Positions 55,802-64,000 of a DNA stretch of 64,000 nucleotides are shown piece after piece. A program made the position numbers and the translations under genes. The notes beneath the pieces were generated by a model. That model worked only from the letters and a program-made list of their open reading frames with translations. It was not told the DNA's origin and did not search any database. Source of the stretch: Aquimarina sediminis (lineage in GTDB: Bacteria > Bacteroidota > Bacteroidia > Flavobacteriales > Flavobacteriaceae); contig NZ_POYJ01000010.1 in the NCBI RefSeq assembly GCF_002895435.1, positions 62,001-126,000 of the forward strand, read 5' to 3'. Each line of letters starts with the position of its first letter. The first letter of the stretch is position 1.

Positions 55802-58186
55802 TTAGTTTGACAAATAGTATCTAAACTTTACATAGAAAGCTCTTCCTGGCTGTTGTATTTCGAAGTTGTCATATATTTTGGCATCGGTTACGTTTCTTGC
55901 CAGTATAGAAACATTGTACATTCCATTTTTAAAAGAATATCCAAGCTGGGCATTATGCGAAAATTGTTCTGGGATGATATCTCTTTCGTCGGGGTTTCCT
56001 TCTATAAAAGAAGTCAAAGGGTAGTCATGTACATAATAAGAACTCCAGGATAGTGTTACCTGGTCATTTACAGAAAATACATCTTTTAAATTGCATCCAA
56101 TTCTTGCATTACCAAATAGATAAGGAATATTTGCAATTCGCTGGTTTTTCAGGAAATCTACCCCAGCACTTTCTCCTGCATTGAGATCTATAATATTTTG
56201 ATACGTAGCATTAAGATCCAAAAATAGTATATCATTATACAATGTTCTTAATTCTCCTTCAATTCCTGTGCTTCTGGCAGCAGCAGTATTATAAAATCTA
56301 GAAAAAATCCCCTCAGATCGTATGGTAATAAAATTTTCTGATTCTCTGAGAAAAACATTAGAATCGAAACGTAACTTAAATTTGTTAATATCTGTATTCA
56401 AAAGAACTCCAAAATTTGCATTATAGCTTTCTTCTGGCAATAATTCGGGGCTTGATTTTAACAAAAATCCATCTCCAAATACTTCATAACCTTCTGGAAT
56501 TCTAAAAGTTCTTTCAAAAGATCCTTTTACCTGAAAGTGATTAGAAAATTTATATGTAGAAGCAAATCCATACCCTACCTCTTCAAAGGTATTGCTAAAG
56601 TTTGTGAATTTACTTTCTTCTTCATTATCAAATACGTCTTCAAGTATCCCTTCAGAATTTAATAAATACCCTTTAGCAAATAAAGTTGTATTCCAGGAAG
56701 CATCAAATACGCTCAAATCATAAGATAACCCAAATATGTTTTTATCGACAATATGTGGATCCTGAAAAGCAATTCTACCTGTTTTTGCTGGGTCCTTGCC
56801 TTTTCTTTTTACATAATTCTTTGAGTAATTAAAATTTAATGTACTCTGATCACTAACCTTATAACTCACAAAGGTATTTATCAGGTGTGTATTATCCTTA
56901 AACTCAAATAACGTCTTACTAAACTCAAATTCACCTAAGCTTTGATCTCCTCTTTCAATAAACCCTCCGAACCAATCATATTTTCTTGCCGAGGTGTCAA
57001 CTACCTTATCGTTATTTTCTCCCAGAGAAGCATAGAGCTTTAGTCTTAGTTTCTCTTTAAGCAGGTTTGCTTTTTCATAAATGACCGACGCGTTAAAAAC
57101 ATTGTTTTTTGTAAAAACTTCTCCAAATGGGTTTTGAGGATCAATAGGGTGTTGGATTTCATTTTTATTTGCCGCTGCTGTTATTCCTACCAATAATCGA
57201 TCTGCAAAATTTTTATCTACTAAGCCTGCTTGAAAAGTAACCATTTGGGAGTTATATGCATCGTGAAATCGTCTCACATTATCACGCCTAATCCCAGTAT
57301 CATTACCTAATTCGTCTCTTACTTCGATATCATCTATTTTATAATCGTTATCAGAATAGTTGTAAAATGAAGAGGCTTTAATCACAAATCCTTTATCGTC
57401 ATAATACTGTCCATTTATTGTAGCGCGATGCGTATTAAAAGACCCTACATCGTAAGACACATCTATAAAATCATTTTTGCGTTGATTTGTTATAACATTT
57501 ATTGCACCACCTAAGGCATCTGCTCCCAAATTTATTGGTACAACACCTTTAAACACCTCAGCTCTTTCTACAAGAGTAGCGGGAAAATTATTTAGGGATA
57601 TTGAGCTTCCAAAATTTTCTAAAGGAATCCCATCTATAAAAAATTTAACCTGTTTACCAGACAAACCATTTAATGTAAAATCAAATCCAGACCCCAAACC
57701 TCCACTCTGCCTGATATTTACTCCTGGAATTGTAGTTAAAACAGCATTAATATCGGCGCTAATATTTTTAAGAGCCTTGGTTTCAATAACTTCAACCTCA
57801 AATGCTTTCTCTCTGGTTGACTGCGCCTTAGATTTCCCCTTTACAATTACATCACTTAACTCTTTGATATCTTCTTGTAAAACAATGGTAAGAGATGTTG
57901 TCTTCTGGTTACTAATAGTAATTCTCTTGGTATAGTTTTTAAAACCTACAAAACTAGCTTTTAGAGTATAAGACCCCGAGGGAAGTTCAATGTTGAATTT
58001 ACCATCAAAATCACTTACTGTACCTCTGTTTTTAAGTTCTACCACCCGTATAGATGCTTCTGGAATTGGAGTAGAATTTTGATCCAAAATTACACCAGTT
58101 ACTCCGCTCTGAGCATTACCAATTACAACACATAATAGCAGAAAAAAAAGACAACTATTTTTTCTTAAAATAAACACTGACATCAC
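55802..58186 (-). CDS. TonB-dependent receptor (siderophore or metal uptake candidate)
   Basis: 794 aa. Signal peptide about 1-25 (ends GNAQS). Carboxypeptidase-regulatory-like domain about 27-112 (GVTGVILDQNSTPIPEASIR), plug about 120-235 (VLTTIPGVNIRQSGGLGSGF, ADALGGAINVIT), then a 22-strand type barrel ending AFYVKFRYYLSN. The length and lack of an STN domain fit an ordinary TonB receptor rather than SusC. Next to a DUF4374 gene and divergent from an AraC regulator, it most likely imports an iron-siderophore complex. Another metal is possible because a DUF4198 gene follows. Confidence 0.92.
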   Translation of the reverse strand: MMSVFILRKNSCLFFLLLCVVIGNAQSGVTGVILDQNSTPIPEASIRVVELKNRGTVSDFDGKFNIELPSGSYTLKASFVGFKNYTKRITISNQKTTSLTIVLQEDIKELSDVIVKGKSKAQSTREKAFEVEVIETKALKNISADINAVLTTIPGVNIRQSGGLGSGFDFTLNGLSGKQVKFFIDGIPLENFGSSISLNNFPATLVERAEVFKGVVPINLGADALGGAINVITNQRKNDFIDVSYDVGSFNTHRATINGQYYDDKGFVIKASSFYNYSDNDYKIDDIEVRDELGNDTGIRRDNVRRFHDAYNSQMVTFQAGLVDKNFADRLLVGITAAANKNEIQHPIDPQNPFGEVFTKNNVFNASVIYEKANLLKEKLRLKLYASLGENNDKVVDTSARKYDWFGGFIERGDQSLGEFEFSKTLFEFKDNTHLINTFVSYKVSDQSTLNFNYSKNYVKRKGKDPAKTGRIAFQDPHIVDKNIFGLSYDLSVFDASWNTTLFAKGYLLNSEGILEDVFDNEEESKFTNFSNTFEEVGYGFASTYKFSNHFQVKGSFERTFRIPEGYEVFGDGFLLKSSPELLPEESYNANFGVLLNTDINKFKLRFDSNVFLRESENFITIRSEGIFSRFYNTAAARSTGIEGELRTLYNDILFLDLNATYQNIIDLNAGESAGVDFLKNQRIANIPYLFGNARIGCNLKDVFSVNDQVTLSWSSYYVHDYPLTSFIEGNPDERDIIPEQFSHNAQLGYSFKNGMYNVSILARNVTDAKIYDNFEIQQPGRAFYVKFRYYLSN

Positions 58187-58207
58187 AATTTTTTTAGAAC
58201 AATTTAG

Positions 58208-58264
58208 TTTAGACTTTTATAATATTATTTATATTTGGTCTAAATAAATTTAATTGCAAAATTA
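58208..58264. promoter_or_regulatory. Divergent promoters of the TonB receptor and AraC genes with TTTAGAC dyad
   Basis: Plus strand: TATATTTG (58230-58237) matches TAnnTTTG and would start the AraC gene about 50 nt before its ATG. Minus strand: TAATTTTG (58257-58264) would start the TonB receptor about 65 nt before its ATG. Two inverted arms, TTTAGAC (58208-58214) and GTCTAAA (58238-58244), flank or touch the boxes. The second reads as TTTATTTAGAC on the minus strand and resembles the left arm of the dyad before the flavodoxin gene. Confidence 0.55.
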
Positions 58265-58294
58265 ATATCTAAGGAAAGAGAAAAATGACGCATT

Positions 58295-59308
58295 ATGGAT
58301 AAAAAAAGACGCAATAAAGAACTCTTAAAACCAGTTTCCTTGAACAACCAAAACCAATGCACGTTACACTCTGTTATTGAACTAACTAACACTCAAGAAC
58401 ATTGTGGCGTAATCACAAAAAAATTTCAGTTTTTACCTCAATACGGCGATGGAAACTATGAATATAGTCATTTTGATGGCTTGCAAATAGCAGTTTTTAA
58501 TGTTTCTCTAAAAAAGGATTTTCATGTTTCTGGCTCCAAAATAATAAATGCCTTAGAGTTATCCTACCTTATTGACGGAGAACAAATTATCAAAATTGAA
58601 GGAAGAACTCATGATATGATTTATGAAAGTCAAGAAAGCTACCTTGTTTATCTCTCCAAAATCTCTGGTTGTATAAAATATCATAAGAACAAACATTTTA
58701 AAGAAGTTAAAATCCGTATGAATCCTGATTTTATAAAAAAGCATAAACTTGATTTAGAATATAACATTCAGGAAAAGTATGCATTAGAGAAACTTAATAA
58801 AAATTTCACTAAACCATTATGCACAAAGACTCAAGAAATACTAGCCGAAATTCTTACAGATACCAGGGATGGATTATTAAAAAGGCTGTTTCTTGAATCA
58901 AAAGTACTAGAATTGCTCTCTTTACAATTAGAAATACAGAAGAAGCCTAAAACCGAAATTTCAAATACAGATAATCTTATTAAGAAATTATATGAAGTAC
59001 AATTCATAATAAACTCTGACTTGACTATTCAATATTCTCTTCACGAACTAACCCGTATGGTTGGTCTTAATGATTTTATTCTTAAAAAAGAGTTTAAACG
59101 TATTTTTGGTACTACAATCTTTGAGTATGCTTTAAACTTAAGAATGACTAAGGCAAAAAAACTGTTAAAGCATGGCAAAAAACCCATATATGAAATTTCA
59201 GAACTAGTAGGGTATAAAAATTCTACTCATTTTACTGCGGCTTTTAAAAAAATAGAAGGTACCACTCCCAAAAAATATAGACAAAAAGGCTTAGAGACTA
59301 TACAATAA
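58295..59308 (+). CDS. AraC family transcriptional regulator (PchR-like)
   Basis: 337 aa. The N-terminal ~220 residues are a ligand or sensor region. The C-terminal ~100 residues are a double HTH AraC domain (YSLHELTRMVGLNDFILKKE, then RMTKAKKLL and ISELVGYKNSTHFTAAFKK). Size and arrangement match the PchR type that activates siderophore receptor genes. It is divergent from the TonB receptor gene and so probably controls it in response to the siderophore. Confidence 0.9.
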   Translation: MDKKRRNKELLKPVSLNNQNQCTLHSVIELTNTQEHCGVITKKFQFLPQYGDGNYEYSHFDGLQIAVFNVSLKKDFHVSGSKIINALELSYLIDGEQIIKIEGRTHDMIYESQESYLVYLSKISGCIKYHKNKHFKEVKIRMNPDFIKKHKLDLEYNIQEKYALEKLNKNFTKPLCTKTQEILAEILTDTRDGLLKRLFLESKVLELLSLQLEIQKKPKTEISNTDNLIKKLYEVQFIINSDLTIQYSLHELTRMVGLNDFILKKEFKRIFGTTIFEYALNLRMTKAKKLLKHGKKPIYEISELVGYKNSTHFTAAFKKIEGTTPKKYRQKGLETIQ

Positions 59309-59358
59309 AACATCCTACACTATGATCACTTTACTGCGGTATATCAAAATATTTGTTC

Positions 59359-59718
59359 TTAGTTTATATGATTATTTTCTAGAATGTTGTTATACTCTTC
59401 ATGAAACAAAATTCCCATAACTAACTCCTCTAATCCATCAAGAATCTCAGGCGTCAGTTTAAAGTTAATTTCTACCTGCGGTGTATTACATTTTATGGTT
59501 TTATATCCTCCTTGATTACTACAGTCTTTACATTGACATCCTTTTTGTGCTGAACGAATAACGGTTAGAAAAGACTCTATTTCTTTAATATCCATCAAAA
59601 TAGCTACATCACCAATATGTATTTGTATTTTTTGTTTAGGATCATTCTCTAATTTACTATTTTTTAAGGTATAAGCTGCTCCGGTACTATTATAATATAA
59701 AGGGTCTAAAATATACAT
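59359..59718 (-). CDS. Small Cys-containing protein, unknown
   Basis: 119 aa without signal peptide or TM segment. It has a cluster of Cys in GCQCKDCSNQGGYKTIKCN (about 65-83; four Cys) that could bind a metal or Fe-S group, preceded by a helical stretch VAILMDIKEIESFLTVI. No family is recognised. It is divergent from flavodoxin and shares its Fur-like promoter region, so it may be part of an iron-limitation response. Confidence 0.7.
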   Translation of the reverse strand: MYILDPLYYNSTGAAYTLKNSKLENDPKQKIQIHIGDVAILMDIKEIESFLTVIRSAQKGCQCKDCSNQGGYKTIKCNTPQVEINFKLTPEILDGLEELVMGILFHEEYNNILENNHIN

Positions 59719-59738
59719 ATCTATTAAATTTCAATATT

Positions 59739-59790
59739 CAAATTTATTACATTATTTTTATTTAGAATAATTAAAAATAATATATTTTTG
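59739..59790. promoter_or_regulatory. Divergent promoters with Fur-like palindrome
   Basis: A 23-bp dyad TTATTTAGAAT-A-ATTAAAAATAA lies at 59758-59780 (9 of 11 arm positions pair). On the plus side TATTTTTG (59783-59790) is an exact -7 box 24 bp before the flavodoxin ATG. On the minus side TAAATTTG (59739-59746) is an exact -7 box for the 119-aa gene. The dyad lies between them where a repressor would block both. Its likeness to iron-responsive (Fur) boxes and the flavodoxin gene support iron control; the identity of the regulator is inferred. Confidence 0.6.
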
Positions 59791-59814
59791 TAGAAATATT
59801 TAATCTGAATAATT

Positions 59815-60360
59815 ATGGAAAAAATTGGTTTGTTCTACGGATCAGATACAGGGTGTACAGATGACATTACTAAGGATCTTGTTTCTATATGGGGTGATGA
59901 AGGGTTGGTTGTAACAGAAATAGATGATGCATCAAAAGAAGATTTTGAACAGTATAAAATCATAATCCTTGGATTGTCTACATGGTATGATGGAGATTTA
60001 CAAAGCGACTGGGAATCCTTCTTTGATGAATTTCAAGAAATTGATTTTACTAATAAAGTCGTAGCCATTTATGGTCTAGGAGATCAAATAGGATATGGAG
60101 AATACTTTATTGATGGTGTTGGAATATTAGCAAAGGTTGTTTTAGAGAATGGCGGAGATATTATTGGGCATTGGCCTATTGAAGGATATCGTTTTACGGA
60201 TTCTGTTGCATTAATAGAAGGGAAAGAAGATTATTTCTATGGTCTCGCAATTGATAATGATAATGAATCTCAATTAAGTGATGAACGTCTAGAAAAATGG
60301 ATCAAACAAGTAAAACTAGAATTAGAACCTTATTTGATCCCTGAATACGCTACCGTATAG
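59815..60360 (+). CDS. fldA: Flavodoxin (long-chain)
   Basis: 181 aa. The FMN phosphate loop is YGSDTGCTDDITKDL (the usual Thr-Gly-Asn-Thr has Cys in place of Asn), the Trp loop is LGLSTWYDGDLQSDW, and the Tyr-side loop is YGLGDQIGYGEYFIDGVG. The extra loop of long-chain flavodoxins is present (FTDSVALIEGKEDYFYGL). It is a soluble electron carrier that replaces ferredoxin under iron limitation in many bacteria, which fits the Fur-like dyad in its promoter. It converges on the RpfF-like gene. Confidence 0.92.
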   Translation: MEKIGLFYGSDTGCTDDITKDLVSIWGDEGLVVTEIDDASKEDFEQYKIIILGLSTWYDGDLQSDWESFFDEFQEIDFTNKVVAIYGLGDQIGYGEYFIDGVGILAKVVLENGGDIIGHWPIEGYRFTDSVALIEGKEDYFYGLAIDNDNESQLSDERLEKWIKQVKLELEPYLIPEYATV

Positions 60361-60463
60361 CGACAATTCGTTTTCTTATACGTATCACTAATTAAAGTAC
60401 TTATTAAATGCTATACAATTAAGTAAGCTGCCTTCAACCATACAGGTTCGGTCTATATTTTAA

Positions 60464-61291
60464 TTAGATTGTTACTTTTACCTTTCTGGATTGTGCATTT
60501 CCTAAAATTTCCATTTTACGCAGGTCAAATGCACTAATCTGAAGGCATGCTTCTACCCATAAGTCTGTAATTTTTAAAAGCTCTTCTTTGACTAGTGGCA
60601 ACACAATTTTCTTGCATTGCAAATGATGATATTCAAAGTTAAATCGTTCTTTTAACTTATTTACAAAGTTATATAAAGATATCATTGCCTTGTCTTTTTC
60701 TGCAAGCTCTTCTACAAGCCCTAATGATTGTAAATACCTAGCTTTAAACGTTTTGTTGTTTTTCAAAATTATATCTGCATCTACAGCACCTAATTTTCTG
60801 GATAAAAAACTATAGGCTCCCATACCCGGAAACAAATTGAATTTATTTTCTGGTAAACAAAATTTCACTCTTTCATCTGCTATAATAAAATCATGTGCCA
60901 ATGCACATTCGAAACCACCACCATATGCATTTCCTTCTACCAGAGCAACAGTTATCGCTGGCAACCCAAAAGAAGTGTACATATTATAGATAGCATCTAT
61001 ACACAAATGTGCATATGTTCTTAATTCATCAACATTATTAGCTCTAATGTTTTTTAGAAAAAAAGGAAGATCTCCTCCCATATTATAAATACCAGAATGT
61101 TCTGAAGCCGAAACAATAAATTTTAGTGGTCTATCGGGATCCGCAAAATAGTCTTGTACCCAAGCTGAAAACTCCTTAAATTCTTTAAGTCCTTTTAAAC
61201 AGAAATTAGGCATCCCAGTATCTTTAATTTTCCATAGTAAGAGTTCATGGCTTTTAAAATATTCTACATTAATACAATCAAACTGACGCAT
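60464..61291 (-). CDS. RpfF-like crotonase (possible DSF-type fatty acid signal synthase)
   Basis: 275 aa of the crotonase superfamily. Oxyanion-hole region GIYNMGGDLPFF. Two catalytic Glu with the standard spacing of 20, E128 (GGGFECALAH) and E148 (CLPENKFNLFPGMGAYSFLS). The GFE followed by PE-x-x-FNLFPGMGA-x-S-x-L-x-R pattern is the signature of RpfF, which makes diffusible signal factors (cis-2-unsaturated acids) through dehydratase and thioesterase steps. RpfC/RpfG-type receptors are not in the window. It is the last gene of a compact operon with a fatty acid hydroxylase/desaturase, an acyltransferase and a nitroreductase, suggesting it helps make a modified fatty acid product. Confidence 0.83.
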   Translation of the reverse strand: MRQFDCINVEYFKSHELLLWKIKDTGMPNFCLKGLKEFKEFSAWVQDYFADPDRPLKFIVSASEHSGIYNMGGDLPFFLKNIRANNVDELRTYAHLCIDAIYNMYTSFGLPAITVALVEGNAYGGGFECALAHDFIIADERVKFCLPENKFNLFPGMGAYSFLSRKLGAVDADIILKNNKTFKARYLQSLGLVEELAEKDKAMISLYNFVNKLKERFNFEYHHLQCKKIVLPLVKEELLKITDLWVEACLQISAFDLRKMEILGNAQSRKVKVTI

Positions 61292-61296
61292 ATTGG

Positions 61297-62403
61297 TTAA
61301 GGTTTTTGAAGAGATATTGATTTTTTAGTAATATTGGTTTTATTATTTTTTAGTAAAGGCAGTTTATCTAACATCATTTTTTGGATCCCCAGGGTCAAAA
61401 TCACATAAAAAGGAATCAAAATCAGAACGCCTATAATTCCGAATTGTTGATACCCCAGTGCTCCCATCCCCCAACAGATAACAACCCATTGAATTATATA
61501 TATTGTAGTTACTCGTTTGCTACAGTAAAAGAAAAAATCAAAAACTCTATTTTCTTTCACTTTGCTTACCAAGAGGTTAGCTAACCACATTAAAATTAGG
61601 TTAAATCCTGCCAAGTAAATAGTTCCCCCAGGTCCTAAATGAAAATAATCTCCAAAGTGGTATTCAAAATTAGAGAAGCACAATCCACCACCAATGATCA
61701 TCAGAAAAATACCTGCAATTCCCATTCTTTTAAAAATATGAGCATCGCTTTTATTTTTTTCTTTATACCACATCCCGAAGAACATTCCTATAAGAATAAA
61801 AGAAAACCAAGGAAATACAGCAAAATATACATTCCACTCTGCTCCCCAAATCAGATCGAGGATATAATCTATCCCTCCTATTCCTAATCGGAAACCGTGT
61901 ACCTCCTTGGTCACTACAGCAATTATAAATGCGATAACTAAAGGGACATATTTGTTTTTAGAAAATTTATTGATGATTCCCATAAATAGTAATGACACTC
62001 CTGCTAACTGTAAAATATCACCTGTTAGCAACATATAAATCATATTATCTAATATAACAGGAGTTGTCCATCCATAAGCTTCAATAAAAGCATCGGGTAC
62101 TGTCCCAATCAAAACAGGGACAACAAATTTTAAAAAATTCATAATATACCCAGCCGCAAGGATGTATAAAGCACGTTTTATAGATAAAACAATGCTTTGA
62201 TTTCTTGATAGCGTAAATGATACTCCCATTGCTATTAAAAACATGGGGGTTCCTTTTCCTATAAAATGAACGACTTCTCCTAACCAGGTATCTGCTTGAG
62301 TTGGTATATCTCCATAAATCCAAAGTGTATGCACCATAATTACCATCAACACACTTACCCCTCTTGCCAGATCTATTGCTAAAATTCTTTCGTTACTTTT
62401 CAT
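61297..62403 (-). CDS. Membrane acyltransferase, heparan-alpha-glucosaminide N-acetyltransferase-like (DUF1624)
   Basis: 368 aa with about ten TM segments. The N-terminal signature is RILAIDLARGVSVLMVIMVH, then GKGTPMFLIAMGVSFTLS, typical of DUF1624/YeiB-like acyltransferases, which move acyl groups across or onto membrane-exposed acceptors. Its start overlaps the stop of the upstream gene by 4 bp (ATGA), and it ends 5 bp before the RpfF-like gene. In this context it could transfer a hydroxy or unsaturated acyl group. The acceptor is unknown. Confidence 0.83.
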   Translation of the reverse strand: MKSNERILAIDLARGVSVLMVIMVHTLWIYGDIPTQADTWLGEVVHFIGKGTPMFLIAMGVSFTLSRNQSIVLSIKRALYILAAGYIMNFLKFVVPVLIGTVPDAFIEAYGWTTPVILDNMIYMLLTGDILQLAGVSLLFMGIINKFSKNKYVPLVIAFIIAVVTKEVHGFRLGIGGIDYILDLIWGAEWNVYFAVFPWFSFILIGMFFGMWYKEKNKSDAHIFKRMGIAGIFLMIIGGGLCFSNFEYHFGDYFHLGPGGTIYLAGFNLILMWLANLLVSKVKENRVFDFFFYCSKRVTTIYIIQWVVICWGMGALGYQQFGIIGVLILIPFYVILTLGIQKMMLDKLPLLKNNKTNITKKSISLQKP

Positions 62404-63398
62404 TTATCTTTTAAGTTTATGCTTTGAGTTTTTGTTTGTTTTATTAATTCTTCTTGTATCCAAGCCTCAGACCTATAGTCGCTAGCTTTTTTGCCCCCAT
62501 CAATATGGTTCCAACCGGGATACATAATTAGGTATTTGAATTTATCAGACCACTTTGTTGCTGTTTTCATATCGTTCCAAAGTTCTTTCCACAATACCAT
62601 CTGAATCTGCCATTGGCTCTCGCTATTTATACTATCACCCATCAAACCATATATTGGTTTTTCATCATCAAGTTCTTCTTGTAGAGTGCCAAAAATTTTA
62701 TCCCATATAGAAAAGGTTTCCCCATAATTGGTATCTAAGTACTTATGATTTTTTGCATGATGCACTCTATGTAACGAAGGTGTTATGAGTATTTTTTCTA
62801 ACCAAGGTCGTCTGCCAACTAATTTTTCACTTACATGCTCATAAAGCCCATATAGATTTGCAATCATCTCAATTATAAAAATCATAAATGGATTAAACCC
62901 GAGTAATGGAAGCCACAAGATTGTATGAGGCATGTGTAAAAAAATGAGAAATGATCCTCGTACTGCTACGGTTAACTTCATTTCTTCTGCTGTATGATGT
63001 ACGCCATGGATACACCAAAAAAAGCGAACTTTATGCCCTATAAAATGCAATACATAAAACATAAAATCATATACAAGATAAGCTAGAACCCATATATACC
63101 ATTCATACCCCAGAGTAAATAACCGATATTCATATCCCCACATCATAATCCCCAGGATCACAATCTTACCCAAAAAAATATAAGGAATAGATTGTAACAC
63201 ATAGGATACAATATTAACCACCCCTTCTTTGTGACTCTCTATTTTTTTAATTATAAACAGAACTAGCCACTCTATAGCCACAAGGCTTATAATAATAATT
63301 CCTGAAATACTCTCAAATTTACCTACCCACACTTGGATTGTTTCGGTCATATCGTTTAAAAAAAAGGTTAATACTTCTTCTATTTGGTGAGATTGCAC
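62400..63398 (-). CDS. Sterol desaturase/fatty acid hydroxylase superfamily protein
   Basis: 332 aa, integral membrane, with the diiron histidine motifs: H118-x3-H122 (LHFIGH), H131-x2-H134-H135 (HGVHH) and H210-x2-H213-H214 (HRVHH). There are about five TM segments. Members hydroxylate or desaturate lipids, including fatty acids and sterols, at the membrane. It starts 11 bp after the nitroreductase gene and is coupled by overlap to the acyltransferase gene. With RpfF-like crotonase in the same operon, a fatty acid substrate is more likely than a sterol. Confidence 0.88.
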   Translation of the reverse strand: MQSHQIEEVLTFFLNDMTETIQVWVGKFESISGIIIISLVAIEWLVLFIIKKIESHKEGVVNIVSYVLQSIPYIFLGKIVILGIMMWGYEYRLFTLGYEWYIWVLAYLVYDFMFYVLHFIGHKVRFFWCIHGVHHTAEEMKLTVAVRGSFLIFLHMPHTILWLPLLGFNPFMIFIIEMIANLYGLYEHVSEKLVGRRPWLEKILITPSLHRVHHAKNHKYLDTNYGETFSIWDKIFGTLQEELDDEKPIYGLMGDSINSESQWQIQMVLWKELWNDMKTATKWSDKFKYLIMYPGWNHIDGGKKASDYRSEAWIQEELIKQTKTQSINLKDK

Positions 63399-63409
63399 TA
63401 CCTCACTCT

Positions 63410-64000
63410 TTATTTCTTATAATCACGGGTTAACTTTCTGGATAAAGGTTTACGTTTTCTTCTTCTCTTCTCTAAGTTGTTTTTGGGGTATCCCATAAAA
63501 AAAACACCAAGACATTTTTCATTAGAAGCAAGTTCTAGATACTCATTGCAATACTGTATAGAAGCCTCGCATGTATCCCAATAACAGCCAATCTCCATAG
63601 CGGTACAAGAGAGCCACATGTTTTGTACTGCACAGGAGATAGCTGCGATTTCTTCCCACTCTGGTATGCTAGCTCTTTCATTGCGCTGAAAGATGATAGC
63701 CAACATAGATGCATTTTTTGCATACTCCAATGTTTCTTGATGTCTGGATTTTGGAAACTGATGCTTAGACAGTCTTTTCTGATAAAAATCAAGCATGTAT
63801 TTTCCTAAATCTGTATGATGAGCACCTTCTAACAATTCAAAACGCCATGGTTGCGTCATTTTATGAGTAGGAGCCCAAGTGGCATTAGTAACTATTTCTT
63901 CAATAATCTCATTCGTTACTTTTTTACTAGAAAAAGAAAAAGCATAGGTAGTTTTTCGTTCTCTAATTAGTTTACTAATAAGATGTAGTTTTCCTTTAGC
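63410..64000 (-). CDS. Nitroreductase family protein (5' end beyond the window)
   Basis: The last 197 residues of a flavin-dependent NAD(P)H oxidoreductase. The frame is open to the window edge and includes the family N-terminal pattern LIRERKTTYAF and NEIIEEIVTNATWAPTHKMT, then QPWRFELLEG, and C-terminal AVQNMWLSCTAMEIGCYW and LGVFFMGYP. The ATG seen at 63859 is inside the gene, not its start. It is upstream of the hydroxylase gene in the same operon and may supply reducing power or reduce an intermediate. Confidence 0.88.
   Translation of the reverse strand, partial: AKGKLHLISKLIRERKTTYAFSFSSKKVTNEIIEEIVTNATWAPTHKMTQPWRFELLEGAHHTDLGKYMLDFYQKRLSKHQFPKSRHQETLEYAKNASMLAIIFQRNERASIPEWEEIAAISCAVQNMWLSCTAMEIGCYWDTCEASIQYCNEYLELASNEKCLGVFFMGYPKNNLEKRRRKRKPLSRKLTRDYKK

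Noticed and set aside
60464..61291. Ordinary enoyl-CoA hydratase of beta-oxidation
   Set aside because: The FNLFPGMGA-x-S segment and the operon partners favour an RpfF-like role, although the catalytic Glu spacing alone would fit both.

Overview
The window looks like chromosomal DNA of a marine Bacteroidota, most likely a Flavobacteriaceae member of the Aquimarina/Kordia type. The evidence is low GC, a SusC/SusD pair, two large proteins with type IX secretion (T9SS) sorting tails, many carboxypeptidase-regulatory and TonB receptor domains, and promoter elements matching the Bacteroidota -7 consensus TAnnTTTG. The genus is a guess. No rRNA, tRNA, CRISPR array or intact transposon was seen.

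Layout: (1) 0.25-5.2 kb, minus: a SusD/SusC nutrient uptake pair. (2) 5.9-18.6 kb, minus: an eight-gene operon ending in a clear terminator. In transcription order it encodes an FHA/winged-helix regulator, a 1358-aa Ser/Thr kinase-cyclase-ATPase-TPR fusion, four paralogous proteins that all end in three Ser/Thr/Cys residues, a fused leader-binding/YcaO cyclodehydratase, and a KamA-like radical SAM protein. This is a kinase/cyclase type TOMM (thiazole/oxazole-modified peptide) system with an unusual set of candidate substrates, and it is my first candidate for an undescribed system. (3) 19.6-25.7 kb, plus: a signalling cluster (receiver, H-NOX, PAS histidine kinase, FIST protein, second histidine kinase, HPt, LytTR regulator) that carries two kinds of possible nitric oxide sensor. 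It is followed by an array of eight 21-bp repeats.

(4) 26.2-41.4 kb: an extracellular polysaccharide/matrix region with two paralogous ~1340-aa T9SS proteins (calcium-binding TSP3-type repeats plus DUF4114), a TPR/outer-membrane barrel protein, a GT2 glycosyltransferase, a flippase, two STAS proteins and a GT4 glycosyltransferase. (5) 41.5-45.3 kb: small housekeeping and hypothetical genes (GNAT, rhodanese, LysR, membrane protein, truncated GNAT, DUF4476 protein). (6) 45.8-52.8 kb: a translationally coupled trio (GT-C-like membrane protein, Ig-like protein, membrane-anchored GH5-like protein) and, divergently, a second GT2.

(7) 53.0-60.4 kb: a probable iron/siderophore module: TonB receptor, DUF4374 lipoprotein, DUF4198 protein, methyltransferase, an AraC regulator, a small Cys-containing protein and a flavodoxin. 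Both divergent promoter regions contain Fur-like dyads. (8) 60.5-64 kb, minus: an operon of nitroreductase (cut by the window edge), fatty acid hydroxylase/sterol desaturase family protein, membrane acyltransferase and an RpfF-like crotonase, i.e. a possible diffusible fatty-acid signal pathway. It is my second candidate for something undescribed.

A working hypothesis, not proven by sequence, is that the nitric oxide cluster in (3) controls the matrix genes in (4) through its LytTR output regulator.
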